A stretch of DNA of 64,000 bases from Runella slithyformis DSM 19594 (GCF_000218895.1 NC_015703.1:2803001-2867000), one strand, 5' to 3'. Counted from the stretch's first letter, positions 1 through 9,574 are shown. The notes: generated from the sequence alone by a model not told the origin. Translations and numbers: made by a program.

Positions 1-738
1 GGAGCAGGTCCCGGTGACCCTGAACTTATCTCTCTGAAAGGAATGAAGGCCATTCAGGCGGCTGATGTGGTGTTGTATGATGCGTTGGTCTCTGTCGAGC
101 TGCTTTCATACGCACCTGCCCGTGCGCGTATTGTCTATGTAGGTAAACGACGCGGGCGGTGTGAGTTTGTGCAACAGGACCTCAATCAATTGATCGTGGA
201 CTGCGCCCTGACCTACGGCCACGCGGTCAGGCTCAAAGGCGGGGATTCGTTTGTGTTTGGGCGAGGGTATGAAGAAATCTCTTTTGCACAGCAGTTTGGC
301 ATCGAAACGGCCGTGATCCCGGGGATTTCGAGCAGTATCGCCGTGCCGGCGCTGGCGGGTATCCCGCTGACGTGCCGGGGCGTGAGTGAAAGCTTCTGGG
401 TATTGACCGGAACGACCCAAAATCATAGTCTCTCCAAAGACGTTGCCAAAGCGGCACAAAGCTCGGCTACCCTCGTAATTTTGATGGGAATGCAGCACCT
501 TTCGCAGATCGTGTCCGAACTGACCGGCGTGGGCAAAGCTCAGACACCCGTTGCGATCATTCAAAACGGCAGTATGCCTGAGGAAAAAATAGGGATCGGA
601 ACGGTAGAAACCATCGCTGGAATTGTTGAAAAGCAACAATTGACCAATCCGGCGATCATCATTATCGGCGAAGTGGTACGGCTGCATCCGTCTTTTGAAA
701 ACGGTAGAATAGAGGCATTGGCGGCTTTGGGTTACTAA
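1..738 (+). CDS. cobA: Uroporphyrinogen-III C-methyltransferase (SUMT), 5' end cut by window
   Basis: Cytoplasmic SAM-dependent enzyme that methylates uroporphyrinogen III twice to precorrin-2, the branch point to siroheme and cobalamin. The reading frame is open from base 1, so the true start lies upstream; the first visible residues are the SAM-site motif GAGPGDPELISLKG. Further family motifs follow in order: DVVLYDALVS, VGKRRG, VRLKGGDSFVFGRG (usual D-P is D-S here), VIPGISSSIAVPALAGIPLT and VILMG. About 245 residues are visible, nearly a full single-domain SUMT, so probably only a few N-terminal residues are missing. No CysG-type fusion partner is visible. The esterase gene follows after 13 bp on the same strand; a functional link is not evident. 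Confidence 0.9.
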   Translation, partial: GAGPGDPELISLKGMKAIQAADVVLYDALVSVELLSYAPARARIVYVGKRRGRCEFVQQDLNQLIVDCALTYGHAVRLKGGDSFVFGRGYEEISFAQQFGIETAVIPGISSSIAVPALAGIPLTCRGVSESFWVLTGTTQNHSLSKDVAKAAQSSATLVILMGMQHLSQIVSELTGVGKAQTPVAIIQNGSMPEEKIGIGTVETIAGIVEKQQLTNPAIIIIGEVVRLHPSFENGRIEALAALGY

Positions 739-751
739 AAACCTCTTCCGT

Positions 752-1906
752 ATGAAACGCCTTTCTTTCGTGTCGATCCTATCCTTTTTTTTCTACATTT
801 CAAATGCGCAATCAGCGCCTGAGCTTTGTCAGGGGGCGTATTTTACCGAACCTCAGGGGAAAGATTTTTTGGCGCAGTACGTTCCGGCTTCTCAACAGGA
901 ATGGGAAGCACGGGCGCAACAGATTCGAAACCGTATTTTGGAAGGGGGAGAATTAGGAAAGTTGCCACCACGACCTGCCTCAAAGCCCCTCATACACAGT
1001 CGCAGGGAAATGGACGGCTATACGGTAGAAAATGTGGCATTTGAGAGCATTGAAGGCTATTATGTAACCGGGAACCTGTACAAACCGCTGCACCGAAAAG
1101 GACCCTTCGCGGCGATTTTATGCCCACACGGCCACACCGCCAATCCGGATGCCCGTTTTCTGGAGCCGATGCAGTTTCGCTGCGCCAATCTGGCCCGTAT
1201 GGGTGCGGTGGTGTTTGCCTACGATATGGTCGGTTACAGTGACTCTCAACTCAGCACGCACAAAATTCCCAAAGCCTTTAAATTGCAGACCATCAACAGC
1301 ATCCGGGCCTTGGACTTTTTATTGTCACAACCCAACATTGATAAAAATCGGGTAGGCGTAACGGGTGAGTCGGGCGGCGGGACCCAGACCTTTATGCTTA
1401 CGGCACTGGACCCTCGGATCAAAGTGTCGGTTCCCGTGGTGATGGTCTCGGCCCATTTCTTCGGTGGATGCACCTGCGAAAGCGGAATGCCCGTGCATAA
1501 AAAAGGAGATTTTCAAACCAATAACGTAGAAGTTGCAGCATTGGCGGCTCCGCGCCCCATGTTGCTGGTATCAGACGGAGCGGATTGGACCAAGAACAAT
1601 CCGTCGGTGGAATACCCGCATTTACAAAAGATCTACGGATTATACGGTAAAGCGAATCTGGTCGAAAATGTGCATTTACCCAACGAAAAGCATGATTACG
1701 GACCCTCAAAACGGGCAGCGGCCTATCGTTTTCTGGCGAAGCATTTAAGGCTGGATCTGTCGAAAGTAACCACCGCCGATGGCAGCATTGACGAGAGCCA
1801 TGCCAAGCTGCTTGATCGCAAAGACCTGAAGGTATTCAATGCCGCGCACCCGCGTCCGACCAATGCCGTGGTTGGGGAAGAGGCGGTGATGGCGCTGTTG
1901 AAATGA
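752..1906 (+). CDS. Secreted alpha/beta hydrolase, acetyl-xylan-esterase-like
   Basis: 384-residue protein with a Sec signal peptide (about residues 1-20, ending SNAQ), so periplasmic or outer-membrane associated. The alpha/beta-hydrolase fold is shown by the oxyanion-region motif LCPHGHTAN (about 123-131), the nucleophile elbow GESGGG (Ser207), an acid in LLVSDGADW and a late catalytic His in NEKHDYGPSKR. This pattern resembles acetyl-xylan esterase and dienelactone-hydrolase-like carbohydrate esterases of Bacteroidota. The substrate cannot be fixed from sequence. Starts 13 bp after the SUMT gene; a strong hairpin terminator follows 8 bp after the stop. Family assignment is confident, specific esterase activity is inference. 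Confidence 0.8.
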   Translation: MKRLSFVSILSFFFYISNAQSAPELCQGAYFTEPQGKDFLAQYVPASQQEWEARAQQIRNRILEGGELGKLPPRPASKPLIHSRREMDGYTVENVAFESIEGYYVTGNLYKPLHRKGPFAAILCPHGHTANPDARFLEPMQFRCANLARMGAVVFAYDMVGYSDSQLSTHKIPKAFKLQTINSIRALDFLLSQPNIDKNRVGVTGESGGGTQTFMLTALDPRIKVSVPVVMVSAHFFGGCTCESGMPVHKKGDFQTNNVEVAALAAPRPMLLVSDGADWTKNNPSVEYPHLQKIYGLYGKANLVENVHLPNEKHDYGPSKRAAAYRFLAKHLRLDLSKVTTADGSIDESHAKLLDRKDLKVFNAAHPRPTNAVVGEEAVMALLK

Positions 1907-1914
1907 TATAAAAG

Positions 1915-1945
1915 GGTGTCAGACAGCATCCAACCGTCTGACACC
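1915..1945. terminator. Bidirectional hairpin terminator
   Basis: Perfect 10-bp inverted repeat, GGTGTCAGAC at 1915-1924 and GTCTGACACC at 1936-1945, with an 11-base loop. It sits between the convergent esterase gene and the PLP-enzyme gene, whose stop is at 1955. The T tract is weak on both sides, so the termination role rests mainly on position. Confidence 0.7.
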
Positions 1946-1954
1946 GATTATTTC

Positions 1955-3115
1955 TCATAATTTATCCAATGCTCGGCCCAGATCTTCCATTAAATACTCG
2001 ACCTCTTCCAACCCGATATAAAGCCGTACCAGACGGTGTTCTCTATCTGTCGGGTCAAATTGGTCAGGGCGCAGACCCGCACATTTGGGCATGATGAGCG
2101 ATTCATGACCGCCCCAACTTACCGCCAGCAAAAAGTGTTTCAGGTTTTTGGCAAATTGTTCGATCTGTTCATAGCGGGTCACGTTGAGGGCAATGGTCAA
2201 TAGCCCACACGCGCCGGTCATCTGCTTTTTTGCCAATTCATATTGGGGGAAGTCCGGGTCGAGCGGGAAGTAAACACGCTCAATGGCCGGATGATTTTTT
2301 AAAAAAGCCACCACTTTTTGGGTACTTTCCGAAATATGTCTCAGACGAACAGGCAAAGTACGCAGCCCGCGCAGCAATAGCCAACCGTTGAACGGCGACA
2401 CAAAAGCGCCTGTGTTGAGGGCTTCCCGGTCAAAAATCTGCTTGATCATGGCTTTGCTGCCTGTCAATACACCCGCGACCGTATCTGAGTGCCCGCCAAT
2501 GTATTTGGTGGCTGATTGCAGGCACAGGTCAATGCCGAAACGATGCGGTTTTTGAAACAGCGGCGAGCAGTAGCTGTTATCAATGACAGTCACAATCCCC
2601 CGCGATTTTGCCAGTTGGGCCACCGCTTCCAGATCCTGAAGATCGAAGGTCAGGGTATTGGGTGATTCGAGGTAAATGACTTTGGTGTTTGGCTGAAGGG
2701 CCGCTTCAAAGTTCTCAATCATTGTCCCGTCTACGTACGTTGTCGCGACATTGTAGCGGGGCAGGATGTTGTCAAACAATTTCCACGCCCAGGTATAAGG
2801 TTTATGAACGCTCACAATGTGGTCGCCGGCCTGTACATTGGACATGACCGCGCAAAAAATGGCCGAGGCGCCGCTGTTCAGTACCAAACAGTCTTCGGCT
2901 TCGTCCAAGGCGGCCAATTTTTGACGCAGGATGTCGACCGTTGGATTGACCCCTCGCGAGTACAGATACGTCGACATTTCATCGTCAAAAGCGGCGCGCA
3001 GGGAAGCAAAATCGTTGAAAACAAAATTACTGGTTTGAACAATGGGAGGACTGACGGCATTAAAATAGCGCTCGCGGTCTTCGGCGAGTTCGTTGATGAT
3101 GTGAGAATAGTGCAT
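1955..3115 (-). CDS. Trans-sulfuration PLP enzyme (cystathionine lyase/synthase family)
   Basis: 386-residue cytoplasmic enzyme of the Cys/Met-metabolism PLP family (cystathionine gamma-synthase, beta- or gamma-lyase, methionine gamma-lyase). The PLP-binding lysine is in SATKYIGGHSD (Lys204) and the pyridine-nitrogen Asp in VIDNSYCSP (Asp179). The phosphate-site motif YSRGVNPTV lies at 52-60 and the SGASAIF turn at 81-87. Length and motif order match complete family members. The ATG at 3115 is preceded by no better start. Members of this family are hard to separate by sequence, so the exact reaction is left open. Transcribed alone, convergent with the esterase. Confidence 0.88.
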   Translation of the reverse strand: MHYSHIINELAEDRERYFNAVSPPIVQTSNFVFNDFASLRAAFDDEMSTYLYSRGVNPTVDILRQKLAALDEAEDCLVLNSGASAIFCAVMSNVQAGDHIVSVHKPYTWAWKLFDNILPRYNVATTYVDGTMIENFEAALQPNTKVIYLESPNTLTFDLQDLEAVAQLAKSRGIVTVIDNSYCSPLFQKPHRFGIDLCLQSATKYIGGHSDTVAGVLTGSKAMIKQIFDREALNTGAFVSPFNGWLLLRGLRTLPVRLRHISESTQKVVAFLKNHPAIERVYFPLDPDFPQYELAKKQMTGACGLLTIALNVTRYEQIEQFAKNLKHFLLAVSWGGHESLIMPKCAGLRPDQFDPTDREHRLVRLYIGLEEVEYLMEDLGRALDKL

Positions 3116-3210
3116 GCAAAAAATGGTTAGCGCAGTAACATTCGGTTTAAAATGCGAAAATAGACTGCCGTGCCGATTATTTTACTGATGCAAAGAATAA
3201 ATGTGATTTA

Positions 3211-4641
3211 TCAGGAAGACATTTTCTCATCATTGCTCTGCAAAGGAAGGGATATTACAAACTGGGTTCCTTTGCCAAGTTGTGAAAACACCCATATTTT
3301 ACCGTTGTGAAGTTGAATGATCCGCTGCGTAAGGGCCAGTCCAATACCGTGTCCTTTGCGGGACTTGCTTGCATCGCCGCGGTAAAAAGGTTCAAAAATG
3401 TGCGGGAGATCTTCTTCCGAAATTCCGATACCCCGATCCGTGAATGAAATCCGAACGGTATCGCTTTGGGTTAGCAATGATACGTTAACGCGATGTTCTT
3501 CAGAGTATTTGCATCCGTTTTCCATAATGTTCATGAACGCCATCTGCAGGAGCGCCCTGTCACCCTTTATTCTGAATTCCGATTCTTCTTCCTGGGATTC
3601 ATCAAACTCAATCTGAATATTATAGTGGGAAAATTGCGTAAGCAGCAGTTCACGGACCTGCCAAAGCAGATCATCCGTGTTAAGGGATCGAAAATGCAGT
3701 TGAAAAATGTCGTTATTGATGCGGGCCAGTTCCAACAGCCCATTGATCAGATCCCGCATCTTTTTTACTTCTTCAATGGCGTCTTTAATGGTTTGTTGAT
3801 AGTCTTCCATCGTTCGCTTTTGGAGTAAAGCTACTTCCAATTGTCCCATCATAATGGTCAGAGGGGTTCGCAACTCATGGGAAGCATGGGATACAAAACT
3901 GCGTTGGGAGCTGAAAGCGTCTTCCAGTCGGCTCAGCAGGTCATTAAAGGTAGCCGCCAATTGTCCCAATTCATCTTTTTGGCGTCGGGCTTTGAGCCGT
4001 TCGTGGATATTACGGGCTGAAATATTTTTTACCTGCTCAATAATGTCAGAAACAGGACGTAAGGCGTCGCTTGCAAAAAACCAACCTGCCAGCACGACCA
4101 ATAATAAACTTACGGTCCATCCTGTAAACAAAATGAGTCTCAACCGTTCCAACTTACTGAAACCGTACATATCAATGGCATAGGCCACTACCACCAACAC
4201 CTGCTTTCGTTTATCTATGTATCTGACCCCTACGATTTCTTTTTCGCCGTCACGCAGGCTCAGATCCCGACCGGCGCGCACTTGAGCCAGCAGGGCAGGA
4301 GCAATCCTGTACGGTTTTTTCCCGCTGTCGTACACAATTTTATCGGCGGCATCATACACCGTAACCTCTTCGTTGTACATGGTGGTCAGGTCATTGCGCT
4401 CAATATCATGCAATAACTCTTCGGTGATTCCTCCCACATCTTCAAAAAGCCGTACGGTTGTCAGGGCCTTATCATGAAGACGCTTGTTGAATTCTTTTTC
4501 ACGAAACTGATTGTATAAATAATAGACCGATAACGAAAAGGCGAGCATGATAGAGCCCACCAACACCGCAAAGAGGAGCGTGAGGCGGAGCCGAATGTTC
4601 ATATTCTCATTCCAGTGCGAAACGTCCAGTATTCTTTTCAT
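3211..4641 (-). CDS. Membrane sensor histidine kinase (OmpR-system partner)
   Basis: 476-residue kinase. Transmembrane segment near residues 18-40, a periplasmic sensor of about 125 residues, a second transmembrane segment near 170-192, then HAMP, the H-box HASHELRTPL (phosphorylated His about residue 255), an N-box with MENGCKYS, and G-boxes DRGIGI and GHGIGLALTQ. Topology is typical of copper/envelope-type EnvZ/CusS kinases. Its ATG overlaps the response-regulator stop by one base (TAATG), so the two are translationally coupled. An internal Met at residue 14, just before the first membrane helix, is an alternative start. The signal sensed is unknown. Confidence 0.9.
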   Translation of the reverse strand: MKRILDVSHWNENMNIRLRLTLLFAVLVGSIMLAFSLSVYYLYNQFREKEFNKRLHDKALTTVRLFEDVGGITEELLHDIERNDLTTMYNEEVTVYDAADKIVYDSGKKPYRIAPALLAQVRAGRDLSLRDGEKEIVGVRYIDKRKQVLVVVAYAIDMYGFSKLERLRLILFTGWTVSLLLVVLAGWFFASDALRPVSDIIEQVKNISARNIHERLKARRQKDELGQLAATFNDLLSRLEDAFSSQRSFVSHASHELRTPLTIMMGQLEVALLQKRTMEDYQQTIKDAIEEVKKMRDLINGLLELARINNDIFQLHFRSLNTDDLLWQVRELLLTQFSHYNIQIEFDESQEEESEFRIKGDRALLQMAFMNIMENGCKYSEEHRVNVSLLTQSDTVRISFTDRGIGISEEDLPHIFEPFYRGDASKSRKGHGIGLALTQRIIQLHNGKIWVFSQLGKGTQFVISLPLQSNDEKMSS

Positions 4642-5315
4642 TATTCTTTGAGAATATATCCCATTCCAACTACCGTGTGAATCAATTTATGCTCAAATTC
4701 TTTGTCTATTTTTTTACGCAGAAAATTAACATAGACATCAATGGTATTGGTGCCGGTATCAAAATGAATGTCCCATACTTTCTCGGCGATGTCTACCCGC
4801 GACACCACTCGACCACGATTTCGCATAAAATACTCCAACAAACCAAACTCTTTGGCTGTCAGCTCGATACGGTGTCCATCCCGCCGAGCGATACGCTCGT
4901 TTAGGTCCAGTTCCAAATTCGCTATTTTTAAGACATTGGACGTTGGTCCGCTTTCTGAGTTGCGTTTTTGTAAGGCTCTCAGTCGAACAATAAGCTCCTG
5001 AAATTCAAATGGTTTGACCAAATAGTCATCGGCTCCGGATTCAAAGCCGGCCAACTTATCGTTGAGGGTCCCAAGTGCGGTAAGCATTAGGATCGGGGTA
5101 CGAATGTTTTCCCGACGAAGAAGTGCCGCCAGTTCAAAGCCATTGATTTTAGGTAAATTGACGTCCAAAACTATCACATCGTAGGGATTGGAGAGCGCCA
5201 AACTGCTGCCCATTTGACCGTCAAAAGCTACATCTACCTCCCATGCCTGCTCTTCAAGTCCTTTTTTTATAAACCCTGCCAGTTTTGGCTCGTCTTCAAC
5301 AATTAAAACTTTCAT
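4641..5315 (-). CDS. OmpR-family response regulator
   Basis: 224-residue DNA-binding regulator. Receiver domain about 1-118 with acidic pocket EDE, phosphoacceptor Asp in VIVLDVNLPK (Asp51) and the conserved Lys in LVKPFE. Winged-helix effector domain about 125-220 with ELTAKEFGLLEYF and the C-terminal VGMGYIL signature. The start is set at the ATG at 5315, which gives the canonical MKVLIVEDE; an in-frame TTG two codons upstream is less likely. First gene of a two-gene operon with the kinase downstream, overlapping it by one base. The target genes are unknown; the divergent gene is the PQQ dehydrogenase at 5577. Confidence 0.9.
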   Translation of the reverse strand: MKVLIVEDEPKLAGFIKKGLEEQAWEVDVAFDGQMGSSLALSNPYDVIVLDVNLPKINGFELAALLRRENIRTPILMLTALGTLNDKLAGFESGADDYLVKPFEFQELIVRLRALQKRNSESGPTSNVLKIANLELDLNERIARRDGHRIELTAKEFGLLEYFMRNRGRVVSRVDIAEKVWDIHFDTGTNTIDVYVNFLRKKIDKEFEHKLIHTVVGMGYILKE

Positions 5316-5576
5316 AAACAAACAATTAAGTAAAGAGTGGATACCTCAACCCGGGTTCAATTTTAAAGATAAGAATTTTTTGAAGAAAGTCTTCTTCTTT
5401 ATTTTAACCGGCTTTTAATAAACAGGCTTAAATCCTAACGGTCGGTCAAAAACGGCCGGTCATCGGTAACTTATCGTTTTTTGTCTAATGTATGTTTTTG
5501 ATGCAAACTATCTCGTCTATCTTTAGATTATAATAAGTTATAATTTTACTTAGAAAACTGCAAATTTATCTCGTAT

Positions 5577-8432
5577 ATGTATTTCTCTACCTCTCTTAAT
5601 AGACTGGGGGCTGCCTGTCTGGTCGTATTGACCGTTGCTGTCTCTGTCTATAGCCAATCTGCACCTCCCGAAGAAAACAGGTTTACCAAAAGTGTCCTGA
5701 CCGAAAAGCTGGATGAACCGATGGAAATGACCTTTTTGCCCGATAAACGTATCCTTTTTATTGAGCGTAAAGGAAACCTGAAAGCCTATGATCCCAAAAC
5801 CCGGGAAGTAAGTGTACTGGCAACCATCCCTGTCAATACCAAATACACCAACCGACAGGGACAGGTGCGCGAAGCGGAAGAAGGTCTGATGGGACTGATT
5901 GCCGACCCGAATTACGCGAAGAACAATTGGATATACATGTATTATGCCGATCCGATCGATAAAAAACACGTGTTGGCACGTTGGGAATTGAAAGGCAATG
6001 AACTGGTGGAAGCTTCCAAAAAAATTCTGTTGGAAGTCACTACTCAACGCGAAGAATGCTGCCATACCGGCGGTGGAATGGTGTTTGACAAAGTTGGTAA
6101 TTTGTACCTGACTACGGGAAACAATACCAGCAACAGCAACTCTGACGGATATGCTCCCATTGACGAGCGTCCCGGACAAAGCACTTGGGATGACCAGCGC
6201 GGCGCGGCCAATACCAACGATCTGAGAGGTAAAATACTGCGTATCAAACCGCAGGCCGACGGTACTTACACCATTCCTGACGGAAACCTGTTCCCGAAAG
6301 GAACGGCCAAAGCCCGTCCTGAGATCTACACCATGGGGCATCGCAATCCGTGGAGACCTTCCATCGACAGTAAAACGGGCTTTTTGTATTGGGGCGAAGT
6401 AGGCCCCGATGCCTCGCAGGACTCGCCTCGCGGGCCGCGCGGATACGACGAATTCAATCAGGCCAAGGGCCCCGGCTTTTTCGGTTGGCCTTATTTCATC
6501 GGTGATAATAAAGTGTATGCCGATTGGGATTTTGAAAACAATAAACTCAAAGCGGATTCAAAGTTTGACCCGGCCAAACCCATCAACGATTCGCCCAATA
6601 ATACCGGCCTTCGTGAACTGCCTCCGGCTCAGAAAGCCTTTGTATGGTATCCATACGGTAATTCAACCGAATTTCCATTGGTGGGAAGCTCCGGCCGAAG
6701 TGCTACAGGGGGGCCGGTGTTCAGGAAGTCAGATTTCAAAAATGCGCCCCGTCCTTTCCCGGACTATTACGAAGGAAAATGGCTCATGGTTGAATTTATG
6801 CGCGGCTGGATCATGGCTGTGACGATGGACGAAAACGGCAATTATAAATCCATGGAGCGTTTTATGCCGAGTGAAAACTTCAGCAGCGCCATCGACATGG
6901 ACTTCAGCCCTGACGGAGATTTGTACGTACTTGAGTACGGCAGTGCGTGGTTTAGAGGAAACGACAATGCACGGTTGGTAAAGATCGAATACAACGCCGG
7001 CAATCGAACCCCGATCGTTGAAGCTGCGGCCGACAAAAAAGCGGGGGCTGTTCCGTTCAAGGTAGCGTTTACTTCGGAAGGAACGAGGGATTTTGACCGG
7101 GATATACTGAAATATGAGTGGAAGATCACGTCTAAAGCAGGTGTGTTCAAAACGCTTACCCAACCGAATCCAACGGTAACATTTGATAAGCCCGGGATGT
7201 ATAAAGCAACCTTGACCGTCACAGATCCTAAAGGTGCTAAAAACAGCCGAACGCTGGAAATCAAAGCAGGAAACGAAGCGCCGGAAGTAGCCTTGGAAGT
7301 AACCAAAGGCAATAAGTCGTTCTTCTTCCCAAACGAAAATATAGAGTACAAAGTAAAGGTAAAGGATAAAGAGGATGGAAGTTTGGAGGATGGAAAGATT
7401 GCTCCGAGCCAGGTAGCGGTCAATATCGACTACATGCCGGATTCCTTTGATCCCATCGAAATTGCGTCCAATTATCGCGGAACGGATGCTGCGGCACGCT
7501 TTTCAACCGGCTACAAACTCATGAGCGGCAGCGATTGTAAGTCTTGCCATATCATGGATAAAAAATCAGTCGGACCAAGCTACAAAGACATTGCGCAGAA
7601 ATACAAAGGCGATGCCGCCGCTCCCGAAAAACTGGCCCATAAAATCATCTCCGGCGGCGGAGGCGTATGGGGAGACCATGCCATGAGCGCTCACCCGCAA
7701 ATCTCCAAAAATGATGCCGCTACCATGGTTAAATATATTTTGAACTTGGGAGAAAAACCGCTGGAAGCCAAGTCATTGCCTACTGCCGGAGCCTTTAAAA
7801 CCAAGGTTCCCGAAGGAGAGAACGGACGCGGAAGCTACGTTTTGCGGGCCGCTTATACCGACAGAGGGACCAAATTATTGTCGCCGCTGATGGCTGAAAA
7901 CATTCTGCACTTACGGAATCCATCCTTAGACCCTGCCAAAGCGGATAACAGTAAAGGAACGCAGTTGCTGATCACGCCCTCAAAATCATTTAACATTATC
8001 GGAAATGAAGCGTATATCGGGTACAACCAATTGGATTTGACGGGCATCAAGCAAATTGAAGTATTGGCACAGGCCACTACCCGCGTAGGTGCTTCGGGAG
8101 GCGTGGTCGAAATACGTTTGGGTTCTCCCACGGGTAAATTAATTGGACAAACCAATCCGGTGGAAGTAAAAGACCCCGCCCCTATGACACCGCCGCCCGC
8201 GGCTTCGGGCAATCCTGCGGCAGGAGGAGCCAATGCTCCGCAACGGCAGGCCGCCGCAAATGACCCGGCAGCGAGAGCCCGAAGAGGTGCTCAGCAAGCC
8301 GTTGCTAAGATCGAAGCGACCGAGGGAATGCATGATGTGTATTTTGTTTTTAAAAATCCCAAGGCGCAGCCTAATCAAATGCTGATGTCAGTTGTGTCGA
8401 TTCAGTTTCAGAATACAATCCCTAATCTATAA
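5577..8432 (+). CDS. Secreted PQQ-dependent sugar dehydrogenase fused to PKD, cytochrome c and C-terminal beta domain
   Basis: 951-residue exported protein with a signal peptide (about 1-26). Residues 35-475 form the six-bladed soluble-glucose-dehydrogenase-like propeller, with EEGLMGLIADPNY, EECCHTGGGMVFD and GHRNPWRPS. A PKD-like domain follows at about 485-575 (DFDRDILKYEWKI, GMYKATLTVTDPKG). A class I cytochrome c is at about 640-735 with heme motif CKSCH (Cys654, Cys657, His658) and a likely Met axial ligand near 698. A Pro/Ala-rich linker and a carbohydrate-binding-like beta domain end the protein. The fusion suggests periplasmic sugar oxidation with built-in electron transfer; the substrate is not known. 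The next gene is an exported TIM-barrel sugar isomerase-like protein. Confidence 0.88.
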   Translation: MYFSTSLNRLGAACLVVLTVAVSVYSQSAPPEENRFTKSVLTEKLDEPMEMTFLPDKRILFIERKGNLKAYDPKTREVSVLATIPVNTKYTNRQGQVREAEEGLMGLIADPNYAKNNWIYMYYADPIDKKHVLARWELKGNELVEASKKILLEVTTQREECCHTGGGMVFDKVGNLYLTTGNNTSNSNSDGYAPIDERPGQSTWDDQRGAANTNDLRGKILRIKPQADGTYTIPDGNLFPKGTAKARPEIYTMGHRNPWRPSIDSKTGFLYWGEVGPDASQDSPRGPRGYDEFNQAKGPGFFGWPYFIGDNKVYADWDFENNKLKADSKFDPAKPINDSPNNTGLRELPPAQKAFVWYPYGNSTEFPLVGSSGRSATGGPVFRKSDFKNAPRPFPDYYEGKWLMVEFMRGWIMAVTMDENGNYKSMERFMPSENFSSAIDMDFSPDGDLYVLEYGSAWFRGNDNARLVKIEYNAGNRTPIVEAAADKKAGAVPFKVAFTSEGTRDFDRDILKYEWKITSKAGVFKTLTQPNPTVTFDKPGMYKATLTVTDPKGAKNSRTLEIKAGNEAPEVALEVTKGNKSFFFPNENIEYKVKVKDKEDGSLEDGKIAPSQVAVNIDYMPDSFDPIEIASNYRGTDAAARFSTGYKLMSGSDCKSCHIMDKKSVGPSYKDIAQKYKGDAAAPEKLAHKIISGGGGVWGDHAMSAHPQISKNDAATMVKYILNLGEKPLEAKSLPTAGAFKTKVPEGENGRGSYVLRAAYTDRGTKLLSPLMAENILHLRNPSLDPAKADNSKGTQLLITPSKSFNIIGNEAYIGYNQLDLTGIKQIEVLAQATTRVGASGGVVEIRLGSPTGKLIGQTNPVEVKDPAPMTPPPAASGNPAAGGANAPQRQAAANDPAARARRGAQQAVAKIEATEGMHDVYFVFKNPKAQPNQMLMSVVSIQFQNTIPNL

Positions 8433-8438
8433 AAATAC

Positions 8439-8476
8439 CCTTTCTCGGGCCGAACGGGCGTTTGACCCGAGAAAGG
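8439..8476 (+). terminator. Hairpin terminator after PQQ dehydrogenase
   Basis: 11-bp perfect inverted repeat (CCTTTCTCGGG at 8439-8449, CCCGAGAAAGG at 8466-8476) with a 16-base loop, 7 bp after the stop codon. No U tract follows on the plus strand, so it may be an RNA-stabilising or partial terminator. Confidence 0.55.
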
Positions 8477-8535
8477 AAAATACCTAAAACGGATGTTACG
8501 CATTTACCGGTCCGGTCTTTTCTTTTTCACGAACT

Positions 8536-9465
8536 ATGCAAAATCGCAGAAATTTTCTAAAAACAATCGGTGCTTTAGCACTGGGCGGTCTGGCTGTACC
8601 TTCCCCGGCCAATGATCTATTTGCTCCTGAAGCCCTCCCACGGCCCGGTTTGCAGTTGTTTACGTTGTTCAGAGCCATGTCGGAAGATGCTAAAGGGTCG
8701 TTGGAAAAAGTAGCCGCCATCGGCTACAAAGAAATCGAATCGGCCTTCAGCATGAAAGAAGGCTATTATGGCTATTCGCCCAAAGAATTCAAAAAAATAG
8801 TGGAAGACCTTGGCATGACCTGGCGTGCGCACCACGCCGGAGGAGCTCCTTTTCGTCCGCGCCCGGCACAGGGAGGCGCTGTGGGAGAAGCCCCGCGCCA
8901 AATGCCGGCCAATATGCCCAAACGCCTGAATTTGCAGGATAATTATCAACAATTGGTCGACGAAGCTGCTGAAGCAGGTCTGAGTTACTTAGTGTGCGCG
9001 TCTACGCCCGTAGGTACATTGGACGAGATCAAAAAATCAGTGGAAGTCTTTGTCAAAACGGGAGAAGCCTGCAAAAAAGCGGGCATTCGTTTTGCCTATC
9101 ATAACCACGCCACGGAGTTTGATAAAGTGGAAGGTCAAACGCCTTACGATCTGATTCTTTCTCAAACAAGCCCTGACTTAGTAACGATGGAAATGGACAT
9201 GGCCTGGGTGGTAAAAGCAGGTTTGGATCCCGTCGAATTGTTTAAGCAACAGCCCGGACGTTTTCCGCTGTGGCACATCAAAGACATTGACAAAGAACTC
9301 AAAAAACCCGTAGAGGTAGGTAACGGTGTAGTTGACTTCAAAAAGATTTTTACCGGAGCCAAAAAAGCGGGCCTCAAATATTACTTTGTCGAGCAGGATA
9401 TGGCCGCCAATCCCTTTGAAAGCATAGCCACAAGTTTTGCGAATTTGCAGAAAATTACGGCGTAA
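8536..9465 (+). CDS. Tat-exported TIM-barrel sugar phosphate isomerase/epimerase-like protein
   Basis: 309-residue protein of the xylose-isomerase-like/AP-endonuclease-2 TIM-barrel family. The N-terminus RRNFLKTIGALALGG is a twin-arginine signal, so the folded enzyme is exported. Barrel motifs include KEIESAFS, FAYHNHATEF, EMDMAWVVKAG, LWHIKD and a late VEQD, which supply the usual His/Glu/Asp divalent-metal ligands. A Pro/Arg/Gln-rich insert lies at about 110-135. Family members act on sugars or inositols, often on keto-sugar intermediates. Position directly after the PQQ sugar dehydrogenase suggests processing of an oxidised sugar in the periplasm (inference). The exact reaction is unknown. 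Confidence 0.82.
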   Translation: MQNRRNFLKTIGALALGGLAVPSPANDLFAPEALPRPGLQLFTLFRAMSEDAKGSLEKVAAIGYKEIESAFSMKEGYYGYSPKEFKKIVEDLGMTWRAHHAGGAPFRPRPAQGGAVGEAPRQMPANMPKRLNLQDNYQQLVDEAAEAGLSYLVCASTPVGTLDEIKKSVEVFVKTGEACKKAGIRFAYHNHATEFDKVEGQTPYDLILSQTSPDLVTMEMDMAWVVKAGLDPVELFKQQPGRFPLWHIKDIDKELKKPVEVGNGVVDFKKIFTGAKKAGLKYYFVEQDMAANPFESIATSFANLQKITA

Positions 9466-9512
9466 GTTGACAGTTGCCATAAAATACTGTACAGCTTATA
9501 GTATGTAGTGAA

Positions 9513-9551
9513 AACAGGCGGGCCGACACGATGAGTGTCGGCCCGCCTGTT
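9513..9551. terminator. Strong bidirectional terminator
   Basis: 17-bp perfect inverted repeat (left arm 9513-9529, right arm 9535-9551; GC-rich centre GGCGGGCCGACAC) with a 5-base loop, between the convergent TIM-barrel gene and the Nudix regulator gene. Confidence 0.85.
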
Positions 9552-9574
9552 ACTGTACGGCGTTTTGAGACCGG

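Noticed and set aside
5550-6341. 263-codon minus-strand ORF
   Set aside because: Antisense shadow of the PQQ dehydrogenase gene; the plus-strand frame has clear domains.
7536-7553. CxxCH motif as a separate cytochrome gene
   Set aside because: It lies in the uninterrupted frame of the 951-residue protein, so it is a domain of the fusion.
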